Assembly: GCA_012861695.1 (NCBI GenBank)
Contig: JAAOOA010000086.1
Span: 6,374,385-6,438,384, forward strand
DNA: 64,000 nt
Direction of reading: 5' to 3'
Origin: Trematomus loennbergii
Taxonomy: Eukaryota; Chordata; Actinopteri; Perciformes; Nototheniidae
The notes under the pieces are model-generated. The model was not told where the DNA came from and ran no database searches. It saw only the letters and a list, made by a program, of their open reading frames with translations. This document shows, piece after piece, positions 47,401-59,400 of the stretch. The stretch's first letter is position 1, and every line of letters starts with the position of its first letter. The translations under genes were made by a program, and so were the position numbers.

Positions 47401-50400
47401 GATTTCTTTCCGTACAGTGGCTCTAATTCACTGTCCTACAATAATGGGAAAACAATGCCTGCTATAAGAATGATCTAATCAACTAACTACAAACTGTGTC
47501 CTTTTAAACAACTACATGTTTGTGTTATAGGCCACGTTCCGATAATAGAAAACACATTCTTTTCCAAATAGATTTGACTTATAAACTCTTTATAAATATT
47601 GCATGCAAAACTAATATCTTCATCTCACATATAAACATTTTAACTCTCCGTTCTTTGTTTACTAGCTTTATATGAAATGAGTTATGTTTGACATTCTGTT
47701 GTTTGTCTACGTCCTGCAGAGCAAACATGAGATCATAAAGCAGGACGTCGTCCACAAGATCTGCAGCGAGCCCTGCTTTCTCCGCTTCTGCAACATCAAC
47801 AAATTGTCAATCTGTGAGAACTGTCACTCCCGCTGCGACAAATCAGTCATGCTCAAGACGGAGGGCGGCAGCATCAAACTCTGCAGTGCCGAGTGTCTGA
47901 CCCAATTCAAGCAGGTAACACAATCTAAAAAACATTATTTTAAATGTACACTTTTATCCAAGTTTCAGAATTTACTTCACGGCCCTTAGCTGTATCAAGT
48001 TAAGTTATTTGTGAATTTTATGGTAATGGTACTGAATTATTTTAGGCTAAGGCAGTGATAAAATAACAAAAATGTGTGTATTCATTGCCATCTAGTGGTG
48101 AGGTTGCATATTACCACCAAAATACCCCTTTATAGAGCAAGGGTATCATTTGTCCCTTCTGGGCTACTATAGAAACATGTTTGTGCAACATTAAAGGGGA
48201 CCTATCGTGCAAAATGTACTTTTTGATGTCTTTTATACATAAATATGTGTCCCCGGTGTGTCGGGGACCTCACGCAGCGTCAGAAAATAAAACCCTTTCT
48301 CTTTTCCTCTGTACCCAAAACGAGTGGATACAGATTTGCTGCCGATATGACGTCAAATCGGCGGCAAACCCACAGAAAGTTGCTATCAGAAACAATGCCT
48401 GACGTGTTTTGGACGTAATCTCGTCTTTGTTTACATTAGCAAGCCTCGCTAACACTCAGAGCTAACCTGTACTGGAGCACATGTGTTTAAAAAGCAGGAA
48501 ATAAAAAAAGAACTCACCTTGTGATAAACCTGCAAGAGAAAAAGCATTTGAGCTCCATAATGTTTCAGAAATAATCCTTGATGTGGTTTGGAACAGGATG
48601 GCGTTTTATCACAGCAGAATTTAACTTTATCTCCGATAGAATTCTGATCAGGCATTAGCTCCGCCTCCTCTTCTTTTTTTTTAAAGCTAAGGACCCAAAA
48701 TCCGCGTTTCTCTAACAGGGCTGCAAAAGAGGGGTATGAGCAGTATGAGGGATTGCTACAATGGGGGATCTGTTTGGTATTTTAAGCAAAAAACTTCACA
48801 GACATGTTTTGTATAGGTATGGCCCTACAATATATTTTTCAAATATAGCATAATAGGTAGTGATGGCGAGATGAAGCTTTATGAAGCTTTGAAGCTTTCC
48901 AGCCAATTGGTTCGCAAAAGGGTTCATCTCATGAGACTTCATCATGGGCTTCATCTGAACACAAACGGGCAGACAGGTCTACAAAAAACTACCGGTATGC
49001 TTAGTCCTACTTTAGTTACTGTACTGCAAAAAGCAGACGGTGCTGCGCTCCACACACAGACTCAAAACCATGGACACACAGGACATAAGTAACATAAACA
49101 ATGTATAGGCCTAAGTTGCATAAAGGCTTGAGCTACAGTATTGCAACTAAGCAGACAGCGCTGCTTCTCTCTCTCTCTCTATCTCCACTTTCAAAATCTA
49201 TTTAAAGGGGACCTATCATGCAAAATGCACTTTTGTACGTCTTTTATACATGAATGTGTGTCCCCGGTGTTCCAGGGAACTCACCAAGTGTCAGAAAACA
49301 CAACCCTCTCTATTTTCCTCCATACCCAAATCTCTAAAAAAGGGGCTGCAACGGATCTGATACAGACTGATCCAGATTTGAACACTGTCCTGATGTCAGG
49401 ACAGTGGCGCTACGGCTATTGGGCCAACTCCACCAATCAGGAGGAGACAGCCACGGCCATTGCCGTTCGAAAGCGCTGGAGACGCTGTAGTACATATGCC
49501 AGGCCAGTAGATGTTGCTGTTCTCACTGAATCTGCCCTTGCAAAAACAGAGCTAAAAATGTCAAATTGAGCAAAATGAGGCATGGCTAAAATGTATGATC
49601 TGTTTGGTATTTTGAAAAAAGTATAAATATGCCTTATATAGGTATGGTCCTACACTATATTATTATAATATAGCATGATAGGTCCACTTTAAATCTCAAA
49701 ACAAACAAACAAAATTCCCAAAGTTGTCCTGAAATTAACTTATAAACGAAACGAAAGGGGTGGATCTAGAAAAATATTCATGGGGTGGCAAGAGGGTGGC
49801 AGGAGATTTTGAGGGGTGGCATCCCCTGGCAGAAGTATATGCTGATTTAATCGCAGTCATATTATGTTAACTTGGAAAGCCACAATATTGATATTTTAAC
49901 TCAATAACATTAGGTGACATTATTGTGGCACATCAGTAAAGCCTTAAATAGAAATATATAAGATGGCAGACATAATTGAATGCATTTTAACTGAACAATA
50001 ACTGAATTAGTTTGTTTCACTCTTAGACCAGGGGTACCAAATCTATGCAGACTGCTGCAATAAGTACATTAATTAACTGTCTCATCGATGTTTGTCTGAA
50101 TTAATATGATAATATTAACAATCATTATTCCTATCAGCTGTCAATCACTGTTATGATGCGGCGATTACCATTCTGTTCAGCAAAACGCCTCACGGGTCAA
50201 TGCGACTGATTTCGATAGAGCAAGTCACATATGAGGTGGTCCCCGAAAATCCTTGATAATAAAAAGTGGATTTTATTTAGCTTTTTTCCAAGGACCACCT
50301 GGACCACAGTTTGAGAACCGCTGCTCTATCTCATACCGAGTTCCCAATGAGTAAAGCCTTAGAATAACTCTAAACAACGAACATAAAATCATATGTTCAT

Positions 50401-53400
50401 GTTAACAATATTGTTTTTATTCCAGTTTAATGATTGTGATTGAAAAGCCTAAGGAGGCTGGTAAACATTGCAAAGAGGGATTTGTATTCCTTAATAATAT
50501 TCGTAAACTTAACCATGTTGTAGCCTGAGAAAGGCTCAACCATATCAAAGAATACATTTATTAACTACATTATCTCATTTAGCTGTAGCTTTTATAGACA
50601 AAATAAATACGTATTGACCAGTCGTTGAACCAGTGACCCTGCGGGTTGTGAGTCAACTGCTTTCCAGCTGAGCCACAGCACACACACTGAATCTACCTGT
50701 AAAAACTGTATGCTATTTATTCCTGTATTTATTCATGTTTTTATTCCTACATTTAGTTGCTGTTATTTATTTATACTTATGACATGTACCGACCTCTATA
50801 TAAGTGAGGGTCTGAGCTCTCTTAATTCCATCGTGTCACCGGGCCCGGGTACAGGAGGGGTAATATGGTTCTTATTATACATCCATGGGTAATATGAGCG
50901 TTGTGGTTCAACCGATCTGAATCGCTTCCTGAAGCAGTCACGTGGTATCGACAGGCAGCTAGGCTTCGTTTATCATCGATGACGTCACTGGCCCAAAACG
51001 ATACAAGCCTCGATACATGCTTCACAAAAAGCTTCGGGGATTACTCGACACACGCTCCGAAGCCTCGGTGCAACGTAACATCACTAATAATAGGTCCACT
51101 TTAAGGAGGAAAGAGGAACTGCTTGCTATGTAGATACAATTTGAAGGTTTACATTACATTTCTGTTAAAACATTCCTCTAAATCCTACACACTGGTCTCA
51201 ATTTTGAAAATTAAAATGCTGTAAGGATATTATAAAATAAGACAAAACAAGCTAAATCATTGCTTCCAATAAATTACTTACTAAATTGTAATGCTCTTAG
51301 TTATACTCAGTCAGTGAATTGACTTTATTACCTGTGCTATTTTCTTATTTCTTTGCAGAAAAATAAGACGATGCAGCCGTGTGCCATGTGCCGCTCCTCC
51401 CATTTAATGTCCGAAATGTTGGAAAACCAATTCAGCGAGGACCTGGTGGAGCTCTTCTGTAACTACAGTTGTGTGATGGCAGCCAAGATCCAGGCAGTGA
51501 ACACAGCAGGTACTGCACTTAAACTTTGACAACACAGCTGCTCTTTATCTTTGTACTTCTCTTTCTCTACCTGTCTTTTAATTATAGCTCTCAATGAAAT
51601 AGGTATGTCAATGAAGATAAAATGTAATGCAGTCGATTGGTCTAAATCAGGCATCCTCAAAGTCCGGACTCAGGTCCGGATCCGGACCGAACCACAACTG
51701 TCTCTGGACTCTGAGCAAATTATACTTTTCATATGTATTATCTGTATTATCTGTGTTATCTGCGAGGCATCGCCACAACGCAACGAGTCAAAATTCTCCG
51801 CTATGTCCACTGCATACAGCGCTCTGCATGTCAGACTGTTCCACTGTCAGTCTGCAAATCAGAGGCACAGTAGGGCGGGTCTTCGTGGAATGCGGGTGGA
51901 AAAAATGCGTGTGTCGTCTCTTTCAACCTGTCTGAGTCAGAGCGAGAGTTTTAAAAAAAAAAGTCAGAGCGAGAGTTAACAGCTCATCTAGTTGCATCTG
52001 TACTGTAGCTAGTAGCCTAGTTTCACCTACCGGGGTGGCATGGGTGGCAACTGCCACACTAAAAATAGGCCTTGCCACCCCAGCTGCCACCCCAGTTGGC
52101 AGCTTTGTTTTGAAAGAAAAGTTGTGGCTCATCTGACATTTATGAGAGAAAGTCTCTAATGCCCGAGTGCAAGTGAATGCAGCACAAGATGCACGTCTTG
52201 TAACCCCTCCCCCGGCCCTGGCGCGAGCGTGGAAAATATGATTGGCGGAGATTTCATTTGAACGGGGCGGTGCAAAACGAGAAGCATTCAGACCCAAGTA
52301 CTGAAGGAATGAGGTATTAGCGGTCTACAATGACAGAGAAGAGACTGTCAAGTTTGGCTGTACTCAGCATTGAATCAAAACGCACTAAAGCTGTTGATCT
52401 TAATAAGTTTGTGAGGCGTTTTGCTGAACAAATGGTAATCGCTGCATTCAGCTGTTAGACATGTCAACTTGATGCTCTGCTCACGGATGAGCATACAAAA
52501 CTGTTAAGATGATGACCTTACGTGTGTAAATATTTTTTTTCTTTGTGGGGGTCTGCCCCCAAAAAACAGTTTTAAGTCCTGAGGAAGTCAAATAAGACTG
52601 TGTGTAAAACTACACTGCCCAGCCAAAAGTAACCACTTTGATTTAACTAGGCCAGTAGGTAAGGACTTTCCACTGGATAATAACTGAAGTATAAAAGAAT
52701 GCATGACTGAAGTGATGGAGACCATGTTTGAAGGCAAACAAAAAGAGGAAATAACAGGTCAAATCAAGCAAATCCCCCTCTCAGATTCCACAGCAACCAG
52801 AAGAACATAAATACTGGCTGGTGATTTGATTAATCAGCTTTGTGATGGAATAAAAAATGCACAGTGCATTTCCTTAGCTGTGGATGAGTCCACTGACACC
52901 ACTGACAATGCTCAGTTGCTGGTGTTTGTGAGTTTTTATGATGAGGCAAAGGGGGAGTTTGTTGAAGATGTGTTGGGCCTGACGAACCTCAGTGGACACA
53001 CAAGGGGGCAAGACAAAAAGCGTGACCACATCACCCCTATTCTGGCCTCACTACACTGGCTTCCAGTTCGGTTCAGAATTGATTTTAAAATCCTTTTATT
53101 TGTTTTTAAAGCACTAAATGGGCTGGCTCCGGCCTATATAGCTGAACTGCTCCAGCGCTACACCCCAGCCAGAGCTTTAAGGTCTGCTGACCAGCTGCTG
53201 CTGGTAGTGCCCAAGACCAGGCTCAAAACCCGAGGGCACCGAGCCTTCGCAGCAGCTGGCCCTAGGCTCTGGAACACTCTGCCCCTCCATGTGAGGTCGG
53301 CCCAGACCCTAGGGGTTTTAAATCAAACTAAAACACACTTCTTCTCTCTGGCTTTCTAGTTAGAGCGGAGCACGACTCCTGACTTTTCCGTGTGTTTTAT

Positions 53401-56400
53401 TTTTTTTTGTTTTTAAGATATATCTGTTGTAATTTATTGTCGATTATTGTGATTGTAGTTATGTGTTTTTATTACATGTACAGCACTTTGGCTCGACCAA
53501 AATCGCTTTTAAATGTGCTATATAAATAAAACCTGATTTGATTTGATCTGAAGACATTTATAAAGCAATAATGGGAATTCTGAATGAAAGAGGGTGAGAG
53601 CTGCCTTTATTCATAACTGTGCAGCTCTTACACTGCGACTCTGAGGGATCAAGCACAGACACAATAACAATGAAAACTGCTGCATACAGATTATTTTTGT
53701 TTTTGCAACCTCGTGTTAAGAATCTTGTTGCAATTGTTTAAAAGTTTGAATGACCGTAATAAACGGACCTTTGTCTTATTGAAAAAAAAATGTTGGACCT
53801 TTAAGATTTGTATTTGAGTACCCCTGGTCTAAATCTCAAAATGTAAATAGAGAGGATTTAAGTATTTTCAGTCCAAACTAAATCATTTCTGCGAATAAAT
53901 TGCACGTCAATTATTTCTAAGGATTTTGGATGCCGATAATAACAATAACCAACCAATAAAGTAATGACTGACGTTTGAGGAAAATGTGTCGATCGTGTTA
54001 GGCACAGTGTTAATTTTGGCAGCTGTTTTTGATTTAGTCTTAGTCTTAGTCTTTAGACGAAAATGGTAATTAGTTTTAGTCACATTTTAGTCATTTCTAT
54101 CCTTCATAGTTTTAGTCTAGTTTTAGTCGACGAAAACTCAAAACGTTTTAGTCTACTTTTAGTCGATGAAAAATTACATTTTAGTCAACTTTTAGTCCAA
54201 ATGTTTTCTCTCTTTAAACCAATTCAGTTAGGCAAATACAGGTATCTGAAATTGTAATCAAGGTGACAGCATCAAGTGTTGAAATTCGTAAAGCAACATT
54301 TCACTCTCTTAACACTTAACTGGTGTAATATCTAGGGATGGGTATCGTTAAGGTTTTCTACGGTACTGCTAGTCTTATCAATACTGCTTATCGATCCGGT
54401 ACTTTAACGGTATTTGTATTTACTTTTTGTTCTTTTTTAAAGGAAAAAACTAACAAATTGTTAACCGAATTAATTGCTTTATTTAAAATGTGAAATAAAT
54501 GAAATATGTATAATTATGTTAAAATATTGTACTGTACTTGAGTAAAATGTTGAGGTACTTGTACTTTACTGGAGTATTTAAATGTTTTGCTACTGTGTAC
54601 TTCTACTCCACTACAGTTCATAGTTAAATGGTGTACTTCTACTCCACTACATGTATTTAATACCTTTAGTTACTTTACAGATGTGGATGAATGATGTGAA
54701 ATATAATCAAGTGTTAACTCAGACTTTAGTAAATTCACAAGCTACCCTGCAGTATACAGATATAATATATCATTCAAACTAGCTGCACCTTTACCAGCTT
54801 TGAGAACACTTTAATGATCAATCATTATAAAACATATCATATATATTATTCTGAAATGGAACAATCTGCACAATCACTACTTTTACTGTCGCTACTTTAA
54901 ATATATTTTGATGATCATACTTTGACTTGAGGAACTCTTCCTACACTATGGTATTTTTTTATTTAGCTACAAGATCTGAGTACTTCTCCCACCTCTGCGC
55001 ACCTGATGTGATAACGTTACTCGTAATTGGGGCAACAGAGCTACGAGTTAAGGAAGTCGAAAATTGTGCATTTCTCCGACTGAATATGACGCCTTTTGGC
55101 CGGCTGTTTGGACAGACTACTCTACTCGTGTCAACGCGAAAACATGGCAAACGAGCTTTGTCCACATCGAGCCTTGTAGTGTCTCTATACTCTCTGAACG
55201 CTCCGTCCCCGGCAGATCTCTGTGTGCCGCTGCAGCGTGTCTGTTAGGCCCCGCCCCCCGCACACAGAGAGACACAGGGAGATCGCGCTTCTGGAGTGAA
55301 GAGAGCGGAAATAATGATATTGCAAGTTAGAAATGTAAGATGCATTTTGACAGACAAGACGGGCAATTGGGGGAAAATATGCTGCATTTTGAATGTCCGA
55401 TAGTCCACCAGTAACACCTTAGTCCCGTCTCGTCTCGTCAACGAAAACTAAATATACATTTCGTCAAATTTCGTTATCAAGAATCTATTTTTAGCTCGTT
55501 ATCGTCTCGTCTTAGTCATGTAAAAAAGGTCGTTGACGAACATTTTTCGTCATAGTTTTCGTTGACGAAATTAACACTGGTTAGGCAATCATAACTATCT
55601 TCATACTGTCACATTGGAGCTCACAGTCAACCCTTAATGAAACCACGATGCCTAAAAGGTATTATCCCTTGTCCTCCAAGTCTTGTTTTAAAAGCCATGT
55701 ATCAAATATATTAACAACATACAGACTGTAGGATAAATATATTTGGACTCCAGTCACAAATGATAGAAACCCAGTGCAATGAAGCTCAGCAATATACAAT
55801 AACATGCTTATTTAGTGCCATCTATGGAATATATGACCACTTTGAACTTTTCTACACAGAATTGCACACTTGGAAGAAATAGTCGGTCTCCAGTGTGTAG
55901 AGTTGAGTGAAGGTTTATTACAGTAAAACAACAATAAATCTATGATTTTGTGAGGGAACAAAACTTTATTTTCTTAATTATTGCAAAAAATGTGTGAAGG
56001 TATCTGTGAGAAATGTGCATATTCCATTCTCTTGTCTTGTCCCTGGCGTGTAAACCGATGAAATCTCAGTCTTACTGAAGTGTTACTAATACTTGCAAAA
56101 TTGCAATTTTTGTATCATCAAAACCTTTCTCCCTCCCAGGTAATCCACAGAATTGTGACCTGTGTGGTAAGAAGACATTACCAGCCTGCCACCTCGCCAT
56201 GTCAGATGCCTCCATCAGGAACTTCTGCTCTCTAACCTGTGCCATGACTTTTAAGGTAATACCTACAGCTTTTCACTAGCCAGTGTTTTAGTTTCAAAGC
56301 CCATACTTTTCTTCCTAAATGACAACTAGTATACAGTATCTACGTTACGTGAAGGCCGCCATATTCCTCCAACATTCTTGGAAAAGAAGGGATGAGTGGA

Positions 56401-59400
56401 GGGGTATTCTGTTGGCAACCTCACTGCTAGATGTCACTCAATCCTACACATTGGATCTCTAAAACCTCTGTACGTTTCTTTGCCACAGGAGTCCCATAAA
56501 GACACGACTGCCCCTACCTCAACAACAGGAGCCGCAGACCAAACCCAAGGCGACTTCCTCAAAGCACCAGAGACACTGCCCTGTGCCCAGTGTCGTCGCA
56601 AGATTAAAAGTGCACCCACTGTCATCGAGAAAAAGGTGTGGGGTTTCATTTTCAAAGATGGAATAGGCAGCTCGAACAGAAAGCTAGTTAAACCAGAGGA
56701 TGTGATTAAAAGTCGTGTTATGTCCATTGATTCACAAAGTTCTGCTTTGACAATGTTGCCCTACTGTTCAGAACAGCTTCAATCCTCTAACCGTGATATC
56801 TCAGAAACAGTAATGCCACTTTGATGTTTTTATTTTTTCCTTAAAATACACTGTGTGTGTTTCCGCACAGGGAAAAATATGTTTTTTGTGTAGCCTGGCG
56901 TGCTCTCAAGAGTTTAAGAGCATCAACAACATCACGGGAAAGTGTGAATATTGTAAGAACGAAAGCATCATCGACGACGTCAAGAAGGTCAACGGCAAAG
57001 ACTGCTACTTCTGCAGCGATGGTGAGAAGCACGTTCAAATACTCTATCCTTTTTTAGTTTTGCACTTATATGATTCAAATCAAGAACAGCAACACAAATA
57101 AATGAAATTCAGGATTATGAAGCTGTGAATCTCTGAGCCTCCCTTCTCTCCTCCCAGGCTGCAGGGTGTTCTTTGGACAGGAGCTGGGAAAGAAGTGGGG
57201 CAAACACTGTGGCTCGTGTGCGCACTGCTCCTCCATCTCTAAGGCGGTGGTGACGGCAAAGTTTGAAGGAACTGACAAAGAGTTCTGCTCTGAAAACTGC
57301 AGCTCACAGTACAATTTGCTCTGCTGCCATGTACGTAGAGTTACAAGTTGACTTATTACACAAATAACCTTTGTAGACACTTTAGTTTGCAATGCCCTTT
57401 TTTGCATATTTTTTATGTTTTTATTTGCTAAGTAATGTTAAGTTCAAATTATATCATGTATCATTTATTTAAAACTATAAGAGAACATATTTGTATGTTC
57501 TCTTATAGTAGAACATACAAATATTGTGCACACAGTCACAATCATGTTTAACTTACTGAAGTCTTTTTTCTTTTGTTCGTCTTATAATCTTGTAATCAGA
57601 ATGTATCGAATAGTTAATTGCGGCCGACTATAGTAATAGTGATGAGGTGCTGCGTATTGACTAAACAATAACTGTCTGATTCTCTCAGGTCGCCAAATGT
57701 GACACCTGCGGTCGTGACGGTGAACTGAGGCAGAGTCTCCCCTGCTGGGAGAGATCAAACACTTCTGTGACCTGAGATGTCTCCTACATTTCTGCAATAA
57801 AAGGTCCAGATGGGCAGCTCAGGTATGTATTGGTTTGATCTTTGTTTGTCGTCAGTATAAAATGCTGTAAGATCAATCCCAACAGTCCCTGCTTTGTTTC
57901 CTGGCTGCAGTCTCTTCGCCTCCTCGATCTTCAGGCACAGTGGAATCCTCCCCCGTCATCGCTAACGTTGTGTCGCTCGCTAGTGCTTTGGCTAACCATC
58001 TCCGTGCCTCTAAAAGCTCTGCACAGCAAGGTACACACACTCACACTCACACTCACACTCTCTATGATCACATGTATAGAAGCACAACAACAAAGGCATT
58101 AATTGTATATTTCATCAATTACGTAAGTTGTTTAAAAAAGACCCTATTATGTAGCTGCATTTACTTGGAGCTCACACACTGTCAAGACATCTCTAGATTC
58201 AGTTTATTTGTAAAAAAAATTGAATTTATGGATTAGATAAAAAATGTTATGGTTAGGGTAATGACATCATAAAATACAACATACATTCTAAAATAAACTT
58301 TGAATGTAAAAAAAAAAGACGACGTGGTACAGCCTTTGTTATAAACGCTACAAATACTTTCTTCAGTTGCTGTGAACATCTTTGTTTTCTGACTAAAGCT
58401 GTCATTTCTCTTCAGTGCCGGTCTCTGACATTCAGACAAAGGTGGTTGGACATGTAAGTTTATTCCAAAAACTCCTACCCATATTAGATTAAAAAAGTTT
58501 TTCCAAGCACACATTTGAATGAGCTAATATCTAACCTTTTTGATGTTTTGTTATTGTTGTTGTGTCTGTTCTTCAGGCCAGTGTTCAAACCTCCCCCAAG
58601 CAGCTGAAGAATAAGTCCATGCTCTGCACACCGCTGGTCCACAACAAAGGAGTCTCCTGCATGACGCAGACTGTCAACACAGAGACACAGACAGGTAAAC
58701 ATCATTTCAGGATTTCTGAAATGCTAGTCTGATTCTTGTGTATCCATTCTTTGATCCTTACCAAATCAAAGATGTTAGCCAGTTTTATTGAATCAGCGAG
58801 TTCGTGACCAACACACATATTTTCTTATGAAAAATATATTAGTGCAAAGATGTACTGTACACGTTTACCCTCTATCCTGAAAAAAGAGATGTGATTCTGT
58901 TTTTTTCCCCTTTTTTGTGTGTGAAGACAAGTCTTTCCCCAAAGTCATAGTCCTGCCTGTCCCAGTGCCAGTGTACGTTCCTCTGCCAATGAGCATGTAC
59001 AGCCAGTACACACCGAGGCCGGTGGGCCTGCCCATACCGGTATGTAAAACTCCTCCTGCTAACCTTGATCACATTTAGACATCAGAGTGTTTCCCTTCTT
59101 CCTTACATGATGCACTGCTAAGCCCTAGGGATGGGAACGATTAATCGAATATTCGAAATTATTCAGGTATTCGAATATGAGTTATGAATATTTTTTTTTT
59201 TTTTTTTTTGGGAGGGGTGCCTAAGTTGATTACATATTATCAAATGGAATAATTCAATGTATACGACAGTGCCATAGCTAAGTGTGTTAGGTCTAAAGGT
59301 GATGTGTGTTTTGCTCCGCTCACCGGCCCCTCACAGCGGGCAGAGCTGCAGGTGCTGATCTCTCTCTCTCGCGTCCGGTTATACTTCACTCGCGTTTATG

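Larger units (their letters stand above)
48858..51086. mobile_element. hAT element (TAGTGATG ends) with nested MITE
   Basis: Ends TAGTGATG / CATCACTA, with a perfect 8-bp duplication ATAATAGG (48850-48857, 51087-51094). Subterminal gaagcttt/aagcttc motifs at both ends. No transposase frame recognised. Carries a MITE at 49202-49692 and a tRNA-like stretch at about 50614-50691. Confidence 0.88.
48191..51104. mobile_element. TTAA MITE split by a hAT insertion (outer layer)
   Basis: TTAA at 48191-48194 and 51101-51104. The left end is AGGGGACCTATCGTGC and the right remnant is TAGGTCCACT, as in 27749-28625. The body breaks at 48857 and resumes at 51087. Confidence 0.8.

Noticed and set aside
48871..49092. 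Open frame of 73 codons rich in K, L and H
   Set aside because: It covers the subterminal gaagctt repeats of the hAT element 48858-51086.
50614..50691. A functional tRNA gene
   Set aside because: Only A- and B-box-like parts fit; the acceptor stem is poor and it sits inside a transposon.
52826..53359. A 177-codon frame as a host gene
   Set aside because: It is a join of a hAT transposase piece and a LINE reverse transcriptase piece.
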